Shown here: positions 6,628 through 13,764 of the stretch, piece by piece
Numbering within the stretch: the first letter of the stretch is position 1
How the letters are laid out: each line of letters starts with the position of its first letter
NCBI GenBank assembly: GCA_044359885.1
Contig: JBIKLI010000069.1
Span: forward strand, 1-15,811
DNA length: 15,811 nt
Source of the DNA: CAIOSQ01 sp044359885
Lineage (GTDB): Bacteria > Pseudomonadota > Alphaproteobacteria > CACIAM-22H2
Direction of reading: 5' to 3'
Translations under genes and position numbers: made by a program
Notes under the pieces: model-generated
Seen by the model: only the letters and a program-made list of their open reading frames with translations
What the model was told of the DNA's origin: nothing
Database searches by the model: none

Positions 6628-6966
6628 TCAGCGCTTGTCGACCATCATGTTGCGGGTCGCGGCCGGCAGGCTGACGGTGAGGCCGTCGAGTTCCTCGGTC
6701 ATGATGATCTGGCAGCCCAGCCGCGAGGTGTGGGTGAGGCCGAAGGCGAGGTCGAGCATGTCCTCTTCGTCCTCCTTCGCCTCGGACAGTCGCTCGTAGT
6801 CCTCCGGATCGACGACCACATGGCAGGTCGAGCAGGCCAGAGAGCCTTCGCAGGCACCCTCCAGATCGATGCCGTTGCGGTGCGCGATCTCCAGGACGGA
6901 AAGCCCGACCGGGGCCTCGACCTGGCGGCGCGTCCCGTCGCGCTCGACGAATGTCATCTTGGGCAT
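6628..6966 (-). CDS. fdx: Isc-type [2Fe-2S] ferredoxin
   Basis: This ferredoxin delivers electrons for Fe-S cluster assembly on IscU. In its 112 residues the four cluster ligands are C39, C45, C48 (ACEGSLACSTCH, spacing CX5CX2C) and C85 in SRLGCQI, the adrenodoxin/Isc spacing rather than the plant-type CX4CX2C. Acidic residues at DEEDMLD (67-73) sit where the partner-binding helix of this family lies. The ATG at 6966 has AGGGAG eight bases upstream. It follows hscA by about 50 bases, an interval that contains a hairpin, and precedes iscX, the usual isc order. Confidence 0.97.
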   Translation of the reverse strand: MPKMTFVERDGTRRQVEAPVGLSVLEIAHRNGIDLEGACEGSLACSTCHVVVDPEDYERLSEAKEDEEDMLDLAFGLTHTSRLGCQIIMTEELDGLTVSLPAATRNMMVDKR

Positions 6967-6991
6967 GCGAAGTCTCCCTGTTGCGTACGAT

Positions 6992-7012
6992 GGCCGGACC
7001 CGGTCTCCGGCC
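6992..7012. other. Intergenic hairpin between hscA and fdx
   Basis: A perfect 7-bp inverted repeat pairs 6992-6998 (GGCCGGA) with 7006-7012 around a 7-base loop, in the only sizeable gap between hscA and fdx. It lacks a T-tract. It could protect or process the operon mRNA, but a stem of this size is not rare in such GC-rich DNA. Confidence 0.35.
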
Positions 7013-7015
7013 GTG

Positions 7016-8890
7016 TCATAGACCCAGCCGGTCTATCGACCGGCCCGCGAGCGCCGCGCGGATACCACGATCCATGCGTCGCTCGGCGAATATCTTGGTG
7101 CCGGCCTCCAGCGCCTCGGCGGCGGCGAGAACCGCCTCGCGGTCCCGCCGCGACAGGGCCGCCTCGACCGCGACGGCCAGCCCCTCGATCGCCACGCGCT
7201 CGGGCCGGTCGAGAAGTTCGCCGTCGGCGGCCAGGGCCGCGCGCACCGCATTGAGGGTGCGCCGCGCCTCGACCTTCGCCTCGGCCAGCAGGCGCGCCGC
7301 CATGTCGTCCTCGGCGTTGTCGAGCGAGTCACGCAGCATGCGCGCCATCTCGTCCTCGCTCAGCCCGTAGCTGGGCCGCACTTCGACACGGGCCTGGCGT
7401 CCGGTGGTCTGTTCCGCCGCGGCGACGGTCAGCAGGCCGTCGGCGTCGACCGCGAAGGAAACGCGGATCCGAGCGGCCCCGGCGACCATCGGCGGAATGC
7501 CGTCCAGCACGAATCGCGCCAGGCTGCGGCACTGTTCGACCATCTCGCGCTCGCCCTGCAGCACGTGGATCGCCATCGCCGTCTGTCCGTCCTCGTAGGT
7601 CGTGAATTCCTGGGCCCGCGCGACCGGGATCGGCGTGTTGCGGTCGATGATCTTCTCGACGATGCCGCCCATCGTCTCGATGCCCAGCGACAGCGGCGTC
7701 ACGTCCAGCAGCAGCGTGTCCGAGCCGGCGGTCAGCGCCTCCGCCTGCAGGGCCGCCCCGACCGCGACCACCTCGTCGGGGTCGATGTCGCCCAGCGGCG
7801 CGCGACCGAGGAACTCGGCCAGCCGGCGGCGCACCAGGGGCACGCGGGTCGACCCGCCGACCAGCACGCAGCCCGCGAGGTCCGCCGGCGCGATCCCGGC
7901 ATCGGCCAGCACCTGCCGGCAGATGCGCAGGCTGCGCTCGACCAGCGGATCGACCGCCGCCTCGAACTGGGCCCGGGCGAGGGCATGGCGCGACGGGCTG
8001 CCGCCCAGGTCGAGGGTCCCGCTCCACTCGTCCTGGCCCGAGAGACATTCCTTGGCGAGGCGACCCAGCGCCAGCGCCGCCTTGGCGAGCCGGGCGTCGA
8101 CCCCGCCGCCGATGCCGGCGGCGACGCGCTCGGCCAGCATGCGTTCGGCCAGCAGATGGTCGATGTCGTCCCCGCCGAGCGCGGTGTCGCCGCCGGTGGC
8201 AAGGACCTGGAACACGCCCTTTTCGAGCCTCAGAAGCGAAAAGTCGAAGGTGCCGCCACCCAGATCGTAGACGGCGTAGAGACCCTCGACCCCCTTGTCG
8301 AGGCCATAGGCCAGCGCCGCCGCGGTCGGCTCGTTGACCAGCCGCAGCACGTCGAGACCGGCCAGCCGCGCCGCGTCGCGTGTCGCGGTCCGCGCGGCAT
8401 CGTCGAAATAGGCGGGCACCGTGATCACCGCGCGGTCGACGTCGCGTCCGATGGCGGCGCGCGCGCGCGCCACGAGCGCCCGCAGGATATCGGCCGAGAT
8501 CTCGACCGGGGTCAGCAGCCGGCCGCCGATCGCGAGCCGCGCCATGCCGCCCTCGGCGGGCGGGCCCAGGTCGTAGGGCAGCACGCCGGCCAGCGTCTTG
8601 AGATCCGCGGCACCGCGGCCCATCAGCCGCTTGATCGAGGACACGACGGTCTCCGGGCGGTCGAGAAGCGCGGAACGGGCCGCCTGGCCGACCTCGACCG
8701 TCTCGCCATAGGCGACGACCGAGGGAAGCAGCGCGCGCCCCTGCTCGTCGCGCAGCACCTCGACCTTGCCGTCGCGCGAGACGGCGACGACCGAATTGGT
8801 GGTGCCGAGATCGATGCCGACCGCAAGGCCGCGCTCGCCTTCATGCGGCAGCGGCGTCTCGCCGGGCTCGTGGATGTCCAGCAGCAGCAT
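7016..8890 (-). CDS. hscA: Fe-S assembly Hsp70 chaperone HscA
   Basis: HscA is the specialised Hsp70 that, with HscB, binds the LPPVK motif of IscU and promotes cluster transfer using ATP. The 624-aa protein has the nucleotide-binding phosphate-1 motif GIDLGTTNS (residues 25-33), phosphate-2 YDLGGGTFDF (208-217), and the adenosine motif VLVGGSTRVP (342-351). The linker into the substrate-binding domain is DTLLLDVTPLSLG (391-403). The C-terminal lid ends in GRSIDRLGL, without the acidic EEVD-like tail of general DnaK. A leading segment of about 20 residues before the first strand is normal for HscA. The ATG at 8890 lies only five bases after the hscB stop, and GAGGG overlapping that stop serves as ribosome binding site, so the two are probably coupled. 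Confidence 0.97.
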   Translation of the reverse strand: MLLLDIHEPGETPLPHEGERGLAVGIDLGTTNSVVAVSRDGKVEVLRDEQGRALLPSVVAYGETVEVGQAARSALLDRPETVVSSIKRLMGRGAADLKTLAGVLPYDLGPPAEGGMARLAIGGRLLTPVEISADILRALVARARAAIGRDVDRAVITVPAYFDDAARTATRDAARLAGLDVLRLVNEPTAAALAYGLDKGVEGLYAVYDLGGGTFDFSLLRLEKGVFQVLATGGDTALGGDDIDHLLAERMLAERVAAGIGGGVDARLAKAALALGRLAKECLSGQDEWSGTLDLGGSPSRHALARAQFEAAVDPLVERSLRICRQVLADAGIAPADLAGCVLVGGSTRVPLVRRRLAEFLGRAPLGDIDPDEVVAVGAALQAEALTAGSDTLLLDVTPLSLGIETMGGIVEKIIDRNTPIPVARAQEFTTYEDGQTAMAIHVLQGEREMVEQCRSLARFVLDGIPPMVAGAARIRVSFAVDADGLLTVAAAEQTTGRQARVEVRPSYGLSEDEMARMLRDSLDNAEDDMAARLLAEAKVEARRTLNAVRAALAADGELLDRPERVAIEGLAVAVEAALSRRDREAVLAAAEALEAGTKIFAERRMDRGIRAALAGRSIDRLGL

Positions 8891-8895
8891 CGCCC

Positions 8896-9537
8896 TCAGC
8901 CTTCCCCAAGCAGCCGCGCATGCCGCGCGCGCGCCTCGTCGACAAGTTTCTGAAGATAACGCAGCCGCAGCGCCGCGCGGCGCGCGCGCACCAGATCGCC
9001 GGCGGCGAAGGCCGCGCCGAGTTCCGCCTCGATCGACATCGCGTCGGCGACGGCGGCGCCGATGCAGGTCTCGACCCCGGCGGCGTCGCGGGCCTCGTCC
9101 AGGGTCTCGCGCCGTTCCATCTGCTCGACCAGCAATTCGGGATCGCGGATCGTGCGCTCGTCCTCGATCCCGTGACCCGCGAGCGCCAGAAGATAGGCGG
9201 CGCGCGACAGCGGCGTCTTGAGCGCCTCGAACGCGCCGTTGAGACTGACCGCCTGGCCCTGCGAGATCGCCTTCTCGCGCGGCCCGCGCGTGGCGAACCG
9301 GTCGGGATGAAGCTGGCGCTGCAGCGCGAAATAGCGCCGCTCCAGGTCGCGCGGGTCGATCGCGAAGCCCCGGGCGAGCCCGAGCCGCGCGAAATGGTCG
9401 ATGGCCCGCGGCGGCTGGACCACGCGGCAGGTGGGGCAGAACAGCGCGTCGGGCGCCACCGGCCCGCCGCAGGACCAGCAGGCGACCGGCGTTCCGATGG
9501 CCACCGCTTCGGCTGTGATGTCGCCCGCGTGTTTCAA
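8896..9537 (-). CDS. hscB: Fe-S assembly J-domain co-chaperone HscB with N-terminal zinc ribbon
   Basis: HscB is the J-type co-chaperone that brings IscU to HscA and stimulates its ATPase. The 213-aa product has four Cys in two CXXC pairs (CWSC, residues 20-23, and CPTC, 34-37), a probable zinc site like that of mitochondrial HSC20. The J-domain follows, with DHFARLGL at its start and the catalytic HPD at 77-79. The C-terminal three-helix IscU-binding domain contains LLVEQMERRETLDEAR. The frame begins at a TTG (9535-9537) with GGGA six bases upstream; a GTG at 9504 would drop eleven residues and still retain the zinc ribbon. I keep the TTG start with moderate certainty. The gene lies between iscA and hscA, as usual. 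Confidence 0.94.
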   Translation of the reverse strand: MKHAGDITAEAVAIGTPVACWSCGGPVAPDALFCPTCRVVQPPRAIDHFARLGLARGFAIDPRDLERRYFALQRQLHPDRFATRGPREKAISQGQAVSLNGAFEALKTPLSRAAYLLALAGHGIEDERTIRDPELLVEQMERRETLDEARDAAGVETCIGAAVADAMSIEAELGAAFAAGDLVRARRAALRLRYLQKLVDEARARHARLLGEG

Positions 9538-9559
9538 CTGGCGTCCCGTTGCCGGACCG

Positions 9560-9586
9560 GCCGGCCGCTAAAACAATTCGGCCGGC
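9560..9586. other. Intergenic hairpin between iscA and hscB
   Basis: A perfect 8-bp inverted repeat (GCCGGCCG at 9560-9567, complement at 9579-9586) encloses an unusually A/T-rich 11-base loop. It lies in the 94-base gap between iscA and hscB. It has no following T-tract in either orientation, so it is not a standard terminator. A role in mRNA processing or partial attenuation of hscBA is possible but unproven. Confidence 0.4.
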
Positions 9587-9631
9587 GCGCCCCGGCGGCC
9601 GGCCGTTGCCGACGAGGCGCCGGCCCGCCCC

Positions 9632-10018
9632 TCAGACGTGGAACGACTCCCCGCAGCCGCACCGCCCCTTCTCGTTGGGGTTGCGGAACGTGAAGCCGGA
9701 TTTGAACTGCTCCTCGACGAAATCCATCTCGGTGCCGAACAGGAACATCGCCGCCTTCGGCGCGATCAGGATCGCGACATCGTCTGCCGGACGCAGGATC
9801 TCGTCGCCGGGGTCGGCGGCGTCGGCGTATTCCAGCGTGTAGCTCAGCCCCGAACAGCCGCGCGTGCGCACGCCGACGCGCACGCCGTAGGAAGGCTTGC
9901 CGCGCTTGGCGAGCAGCGCGCGCACGCGCTCCAGCGCCGCCGGGGTGACGGCGACGGGCGGCGGGCGCGGCGCCCGCGGCCGGCTGGCCGTGGCATTCGC
10001 CGGGGTCGCTTCGGACAT
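9632..10018 (-). CDS. iscA: A-type Fe-S carrier/assembly protein IscA
   Basis: This is an A-type carrier that receives clusters from the IscU/chaperone machinery and passes them to apoproteins. In the 128-aa product, the three conserved Cys are C55 in RTRGCSGLSY and C120 and C122 in GRCGCGESF. The core begins at VAVTPAALERV near residue 22, after a Pro/Arg/Ala-rich leader. An in-frame extension reaches 10069, but it would overlap iscU, and the ATG at 10018 has GGAG nine bases upstream. The iscU stop is 16 bases before that ATG. The longer-than-usual N-terminal leader (about 20 residues) is not conserved sequence and its role is unknown. The genomic position between iscU and hscB supports IscA over ErpA or SufA. 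Confidence 0.94.
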   Translation of the reverse strand: MSEATPANATASRPRAPRPPPVAVTPAALERVRALLAKRGKPSYGVRVGVRTRGCSGLSYTLEYADAADPGDEILRPADDVAILIAPKAAMFLFGTEMDFVEEQFKSGFTFRNPNEKGRCGCGESFHV

Positions 10019-10034
10019 CGCGCGCGTCTCCGGA

Positions 10035-10442
10035 TCAGCCGTTGGACGCCTTGGCGTCCGGTCCGGCATGCTTCTGCCGGTAGTCCTCGATCGCCGCCTT
10101 GATCGCGTCCTCGGCCAGGACCGAGCAATGGATCTTCACCGGCGGCAGAGCCAGATGCTGCGCAATCTGGGTGTTGCGGATCGTGGCCGCTTCGTCGAGC
10201 GTCTTGCCCTTGACCCATTCGGTGACCAGCGAACTCGACGCGATCGCCGAACCGCAGCCGAAGGTCTTGAACTTCGCGTCCTCGATGATGCCGTCGGCGC
10301 CGACCTTGATCTGCAGCTTCATGACGTCGCCGCAGGCCGGAGCCCCGACCAGACCGGTTCCCACCGCCCCGTCGTTCTTGTCGAACGAGCCCACGTTGCG
10401 CGGGTTCTCGTAATGGTCGACCACCTTCTCGCTATAGGCCAT
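10035..10442 (-). CDS. iscU: Fe-S cluster scaffold protein IscU
   Basis: IscU is the scaffold on which [2Fe-2S] and [4Fe-4S] clusters are built from IscS-derived sulfur. The 135-aa protein has the cluster ligands C37 and D39 in PACGDVMK, C63 in KTFGCGSAIASSS, and H105/C106 in KIHCSVLAED. The HscA recognition motif LPPVK is at residues 99-103. Length and start MAYSEKVVDHYENPRNVG are standard for the family. AAGGAG lies nine bases before the ATG at 10442. It follows iscS by 69 bases, in which a candidate internal promoter can be seen. All functional residues are intact. Confidence 0.98.
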   Translation of the reverse strand: MAYSEKVVDHYENPRNVGSFDKNDGAVGTGLVGAPACGDVMKLQIKVGADGIIEDAKFKTFGCGSAIASSSLVTEWVKGKTLDEAATIRNTQIAQHLALPPVKIHCSVLAEDAIKAAIEDYRQKHAGPDAKASNG

Positions 10443-10466
10443 GGTGACGATCTCCTTCGCTTCTAC

Positions 10467-10495
10467 GATATAAAGCCTCGCGGCCGCCGTTTGAA
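10467..10495 (-). promoter_or_regulatory. Candidate internal promoter between iscS and iscU
   Basis: In a locally A/T-richer patch of the 69-base iscS-iscU gap, the minus strand reads TTCAAA (10490-10495), 17 bases, then TATATC (10467-10472), matching 4 of 6 positions of each sigma70 box. The -10 hexamer is identical to that proposed for iscR. Such a promoter could raise scaffold levels above those of the desulfurases. This rests on pattern matching alone. Confidence 0.3.
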
Positions 10496-10511
10496 GAGGG
10501 TGCCGGGGCCG

Positions 10512-11768
10512 TCAATGGGCCGCCCACTGGATCGACTTGATGTCGATCCCGGCCTGCGCCATCTCCCAGAGCGGGCTCATGTCGCGGAGTTTCTGCACGG
10601 CGGCGACGATGCGGTCGGCCGCATAGTCGACCTCCGCCTCGGTCGTGAAGCGGCCGAACCCGATCCTCAGGCTGGTATGCGCCAGTTCCTCCTCGACGCC
10701 CAGCGCGCGCAGCACGTAGCTGGGCTCCAGCGAAGCCGAGGTGCAGGCCGAACCCGAGGACACCGACAGGTCCTTGATCCCCATCATCAGCCCCTCGCCC
10801 TCCACATACGCGAAGGAGAGGTTGAGATTGCCGGGGATGCGCTTCGTGGCGTCGCCGTTCAGGAAGACTTCCGGCAGGCGCCCGTTGATGCGCGCCATGA
10901 AACGGTCGCGCAGCGTCTCGAGCCGCGCGGTCTCGGCGGCCATCTCGCGCCCGCAGATCGCCGCGGCCTCGCCCAGCCCGACGCAGAGCGGGGTGGGCAG
11001 CGTCCCGGAGCGCATGCCCCGCTCCTGGCCACCGCCATGGATCAGCGCCTGCAGACGCACGCGCGGCTTGCGGCGGACATAGAGCGCGCCGATGCCCTTG
11101 GGTCCGTAGATCTTGTGGCCGGATATCGACATCAGATCGATGTTCATCGCCTCGACGTCGAGCGGGATCTTGCCGTAGGCCTGGGCGCAGTCGGTGTGGA
11201 AGAAGGCGCCCTTGGCACGGCACATCCGGCCGATCTCGGCCATCGGCTGGATCACGCCGATCTCGTTGTTCACGCCCATGACCGACACCACGACCGTGCG
11301 GTCGCCGATCGCGCGCTCCAGTTCCTCCAGATCGACGAGCCCGTCCTGGCGGACGGGAAGATAGGTGACCTCGAAGCCCTCGCCTTCCAGATGGCGGCAG
11401 GTGTCGAGCACGCATTTGTGCTCCGTCGCCAGGGTGACGATGTGGTTGCGACGATCCTTGTAGAAGCGCGCCACGCCGGCGATGGCGAGGTTGTTGGATT
11501 CGGTGGCGCCGGAAGTGAAGACGATCTCGCGCGCGTCGGCGCCGATCAGCGCCGCGACCTGTTCGCGCGCCTTCTCGACCGCCTCCTCCGACTCCCAGCC
11601 ATGGACATGGTTTCGGCTGTGCGGGTTGCCGAATTTCTCGAGGAAGAAGGGCATCATCGCCTCGAGCACGCGCGGATCCATGGGCGTGGTCGCCTGGTAG
11701 TCGAGATAGACGGGCCGGGGCTCGTTGGCGCCGGCGCGCCGGTCGTCCTTGGTCGCGATGTCGTTCAT
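10512..11768 (-). CDS. iscS: Cysteine desulfurase IscS
   Basis: This PLP enzyme converts cysteine to alanine and passes persulfide sulfur to IscU, MnmA and other acceptors. In the 418-aa product the PLP-binding Lys is K219 in SISGHKIYGPKG. The catalytic Cys is C342 on the mobile loop SSGSACTSASLEPSYVLRAL, the classic IscS loop. The protein ends in SIQWAAH, close to the SIEWAHH tail that contacts IscU in Escherichia coli. The frame extends upstream to 11852, but the ATG at 11768 has GAGGAG eight bases before it and avoids overlap with the preceding desulfurase gene, so I chose it. The ~20 residues before RPVYLDYQATTP are an extension compared with E. coli IscS. The gene lies 35 bases after a second desulfurase gene. 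Confidence 0.97.
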   Translation of the reverse strand: MNDIATKDDRRAGANEPRPVYLDYQATTPMDPRVLEAMMPFFLEKFGNPHSRNHVHGWESEEAVEKAREQVAALIGADAREIVFTSGATESNNLAIAGVARFYKDRRNHIVTLATEHKCVLDTCRHLEGEGFEVTYLPVRQDGLVDLEELERAIGDRTVVVSVMGVNNEIGVIQPMAEIGRMCRAKGAFFHTDCAQAYGKIPLDVEAMNIDLMSISGHKIYGPKGIGALYVRRKPRVRLQALIHGGGQERGMRSGTLPTPLCVGLGEAAAICGREMAAETARLETLRDRFMARINGRLPEVFLNGDATKRIPGNLNLSFAYVEGEGLMMGIKDLSVSSGSACTSASLEPSYVLRALGVEEELAHTSLRIGFGRFTTEAEVDYAADRIVAAVQKLRDMSPLWEMAQAGIDIKSIQWAAH

Positions 11769-11803
11769 GTGCCGTGCTCCTCGCAGACTCGATGTCATCC
11801 AGT

Positions 11804-12913
11804 TCAGGCCGCGGCGCGGCGCGTGTCCAGCCGCGCCGCCAGCGACGTCCATTCACGTACGAAGCCCTCGATGTCCTCGGCCGTCGTCGACGGGCCGAGG
11901 CTGACGCGCACCGCGCCCTCGGCGATCTCCGCCGGAACGCCCATCGCGGCCAGCACATGCGACGGCCGGACCTTCCCCGACGAGCAGGCCGAGCCGGCGC
12001 TGATCGCGATCCCGGCCAGGTCCATCGCCATGACCATCGTCGCCGAGGACGCCCCGGGGAGGGCGAGGCAACTCGTGTTGTCGAGCCGCGCCACCTCGGC
12101 GGCCAGGACCTGCGTCTGGGGCACGGCCTCGCGCAGCCGCGCTTCCAGGGCCTCGCGCAGCGAAGCGATCGCCGCGCGGCCGGCGAGGCCGGCGAGGGCC
12201 GCGCCCGCGGCGGCGCCGAAGGCCGCGATCCCCGGCACATTCTCCGTGCCCGCGCGTGAACCTTGCTCCTGTCCTCCGCCGCGCAGCAGCGCGGACGGGC
12301 GCGGCATGCCGGGTGCCAGAACCAACGCACCCGCCCCCGGTGCGCCGCCAAGCTTATGCGCCGACAGCGTCAGCATGTCGATGCCCATCGTGGCCATGTC
12401 GATCGGCAGACGGCCGGCCGCCTGGACCGCGTCGCAATGAAGCCGTCCGCCATGGGCATGGACACGCGCGGCGATGTCGGCGACCGGCTGGATCGCCCCG
12501 GTCTCGTTGTTGGCGATCATCACCGACACCAGCATGGGGCCGCGCGCCGCGAGCAGCGCGTCGAGGGCCTCGGGGACGACGATCCCGCCACCATCGACGG
12601 GCAGCACGGCCGCGTCGGGACGCGCCGCCAGGACCGAGACATGCTCGACCGCGGAGACCGCCACCGGCAGACCGGCACCACCGAGGGCAAGGGCGTTCGC
12701 CTCGGTCCCGCCCGAGACGAAGATCACGCCGTCGGCGGCGACCCCGGAGAGCGCGGCGACGGCACCGCGCGCGGTCTCGACGATCCGTCGCGCCGCGCGA
12801 CCGAAACCGTGGACCGAAGACGGATTGCCCAGCGTCCCGGCGGCCGCGAGCCACGCGTCGCGGGCCTCGGCGCGAAGCGGTGCGGTCGCGTTCCAGTCGA
12901 GATAGACAGGCAT
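11804..12913 (-). CDS. Second cysteine desulfurase (NifS/IscS-like, class V aminotransferase)
   Basis: This is a 369-aa PLP-dependent cysteine desulfurase paralogue encoded between iscR and iscS. It starts PVYLDWNATAPL, has the PLP Lys in LSAHKLGG (K187), and has the catalytic Cys in SAGSACSSGKVRPSHVL (C310). The SACSSGK loop resembles NifS-type proteins and differs from the SACTSASLEPS loop of the adjacent IscS. The C-terminus ends in Ala/Arg-rich sequence and lacks the IscU-binding WAHH-like tail, so its sulfur acceptor may differ. GGAG lies seven bases before the ATG at 12913, and the iscR stop is 32 bases upstream. It is shorter and more Ala-rich than IscS. Whether it is active or redundant cannot be read, but no key residue is missing. 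A SUF-type or other sulfur-donor role is possible. Confidence 0.93.
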   Translation of the reverse strand: MPVYLDWNATAPLRAEARDAWLAAAGTLGNPSSVHGFGRAARRIVETARGAVAALSGVAADGVIFVSGGTEANALALGGAGLPVAVSAVEHVSVLAARPDAAVLPVDGGGIVVPEALDALLAARGPMLVSVMIANNETGAIQPVADIAARVHAHGGRLHCDAVQAAGRLPIDMATMGIDMLTLSAHKLGGAPGAGALVLAPGMPRPSALLRGGGQEQGSRAGTENVPGIAAFGAAAGAALAGLAGRAAIASLREALEARLREAVPQTQVLAAEVARLDNTSCLALPGASSATMVMAMDLAGIAISAGSACSSGKVRPSHVLAAMGVPAEIAEGAVRVSLGPSTTAEDIEGFVREWTSLAARLDTRRAAA

Positions 12914-12945
12914 CCGTGCGCTCCGCCCCTTGGCGCCCGCCGCCG

Positions 12946-13434
12946 TCAGTCCGCGCCCGACGCGGTCGCGGCCGGCGGCGGCTGCTCCAGGAGCGGATGC
13001 GAGATCAGCTGGCTGGTGCCGAGGATGCGGCGGTCGATGACGTCGGCGACGGTCACCGAACTGAGATAGAGATGGATCTGGTTGCCAAGCTCCTCCCAGA
13101 GATCATGGGTCAGGCAGCGGCTGCGGTTCTGGCGGCAGCCCGAGGGCGAGCCAGGGGCGCATCGCGTGGCGTGGATCGGTTCGTCGACGGCAAGGATGAT
13201 GTCCGCGACGCGCGTCTCGGCGATCGGATGGGCGGGGAGATAGCCGCCGCCAGGGCCACGGACCGAGCGTACGAGACCGCCGCGACGCAGCTTGGCGAAG
13301 AGCTGTTCAAGGTAGGACAGCGAAATCTCCTGCCGCTCCGCGATGTCCGCAAGCGCCACCGGCTGCCCGCGGCTATGGCTGGCCAGATCGACCATCGCCA
13401 TAACCGCATAACGCCCCTTGGTGCTGAGTTTCAT
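12946..13434 (-). CDS. iscR: Rrf2-family Fe-S regulator IscR
   Basis: IscR senses Fe-S status with a [2Fe-2S] cluster and represses its own isc operon when clusters are plentiful. The 162-aa protein begins MKLSTKGRYAVMAMVDLA, followed by the winged helix-turn-helix (ISLSYLEQLFAKLRRGGLV, about 37-55, and VRGPGGGYL, 58-66). The cluster ligands are all present: C92, C100 and C107, plus H110 in RCLTHDLW, equivalent to C92/C98/C104/H107 of E. coli IscR. The spacing CX7CX6C is slightly longer than the E. coli CX5CX5C. The C-terminal ~20 residues are a Pro/Ala tail. AAGGGAG lies seven bases before the ATG at 13434. It is the first gene of the operon, with a candidate self-operator near 13647-13671. 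Confidence 0.96.
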   Translation of the reverse strand: MKLSTKGRYAVMAMVDLASHSRGQPVALADIAERQEISLSYLEQLFAKLRRGGLVRSVRGPGGGYLPAHPIAETRVADIILAVDEPIHATRCAPGSPSGCRQNRSRCLTHDLWEELGNQIHLYLSSVTVADVIDRRILGTSQLISHPLLEQPPPAATASGAD

Positions 13435-13639
13435 GGCCGATCTCCCTTCGTTCTCATGGATCTCGGTCGCGACGCCGGACCAGGGGGGGCGCGCCGCCCG
13501 ACCCGGCCACGCCCCGGTGGCGACGGGGGCCGCCGACCGGAATTACTCCTTGCAACATAGGGGCTTGCAGGAGCATATCGCGTGGTAGCCGGAGATCGGA
13601 CTGCGGCGCATCGCCGAGCACGAAGCCGTAACCGTCACG

Positions 13640-13667
13640 GATATAGTTGTCCTACAATCTTGGTCAA
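13640..13667 (-). promoter_or_regulatory. Candidate sigma70 promoter of the isc operon
   Basis: On the minus strand, TTGACC (13662-13667, 5 of 6 matches to TTGACA) is followed by 16 bases and TATATC (13640-13645, 4 of 6 matches). This is the best promoter-like pair upstream of iscR and would give a leader of about 200 bases. The -35 box lies inside the putative IscR operator, the arrangement expected for autorepression. Confidence 0.5.
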
Positions 13668-13671
13668 GTAT
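13647..13671 (-). promoter_or_regulatory. Putative IscR type-1-like operator
   Basis: Read on the minus strand, the 25-base element starts ATACTTGACC and ends TTGTAGGACAA. Its left half fits the left half of the E. coli type-1 IscR consensus (ATASYYGAC) exactly; the right half fits only partly (GT, GG and an A of AGTCRRSTAT). It is an imperfect dyad (TTGACC versus GGACAA) and overlaps the proposed iscR -35 box. It also overlaps a weaker plus-strand pair, TTGTCC (13647-13652) and TATCCT (13669-13674), that could serve the divergent hydrolase gene. Confidence 0.5.
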
Positions 13672-13764
13672 CCTCATACGCCGGCACGGAAAATATGCGG
13701 CCTTTGATTGAGCCCGTTTCTCGGGTAACCATGCGGTCCCGTTCCGTTAGCGGTTGCGCCGGAC

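Larger units (their letters stand above)
13435..13764. other. Divergent intergenic region between iscR and the alpha/beta-hydrolase gene
   Basis: This 330-base stretch has no credible gene. The part next to iscR (13441-13540) is GC-rich and would be a roughly 200-base leader of the isc mRNA. The part from about 13541 to 13735 is clearly more A/T-rich than its surroundings and contains the putative IscR-type palindrome and candidate promoters for both directions. No clear Shine-Dalgarno precedes the plus-strand gene at 13765. Confidence 0.7.

Noticed and set aside
5144..6799. A 551-codon plus-strand frame antisense to mnmA and iscX, starting inside the tRNA
   Set aside because: It begins within the tRNA sequence and mirrors mnmA; there is no independent evidence of coding.
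9897..12440. An 847-codon plus-strand open frame antisense to iscA, iscU, iscS and the second desulfurase
   Set aside because: It is the antisense shadow of four genes with intact catalytic motifs, and its product shows no recognisable domain or sensible composition.
13548..13571. Inverted repeat TGCAA...TTGCA in the iscR upstream region as a second operator
   Set aside because: Only five base pairs match perfectly, with a 9-base spacer; this is too weak to separate from chance.
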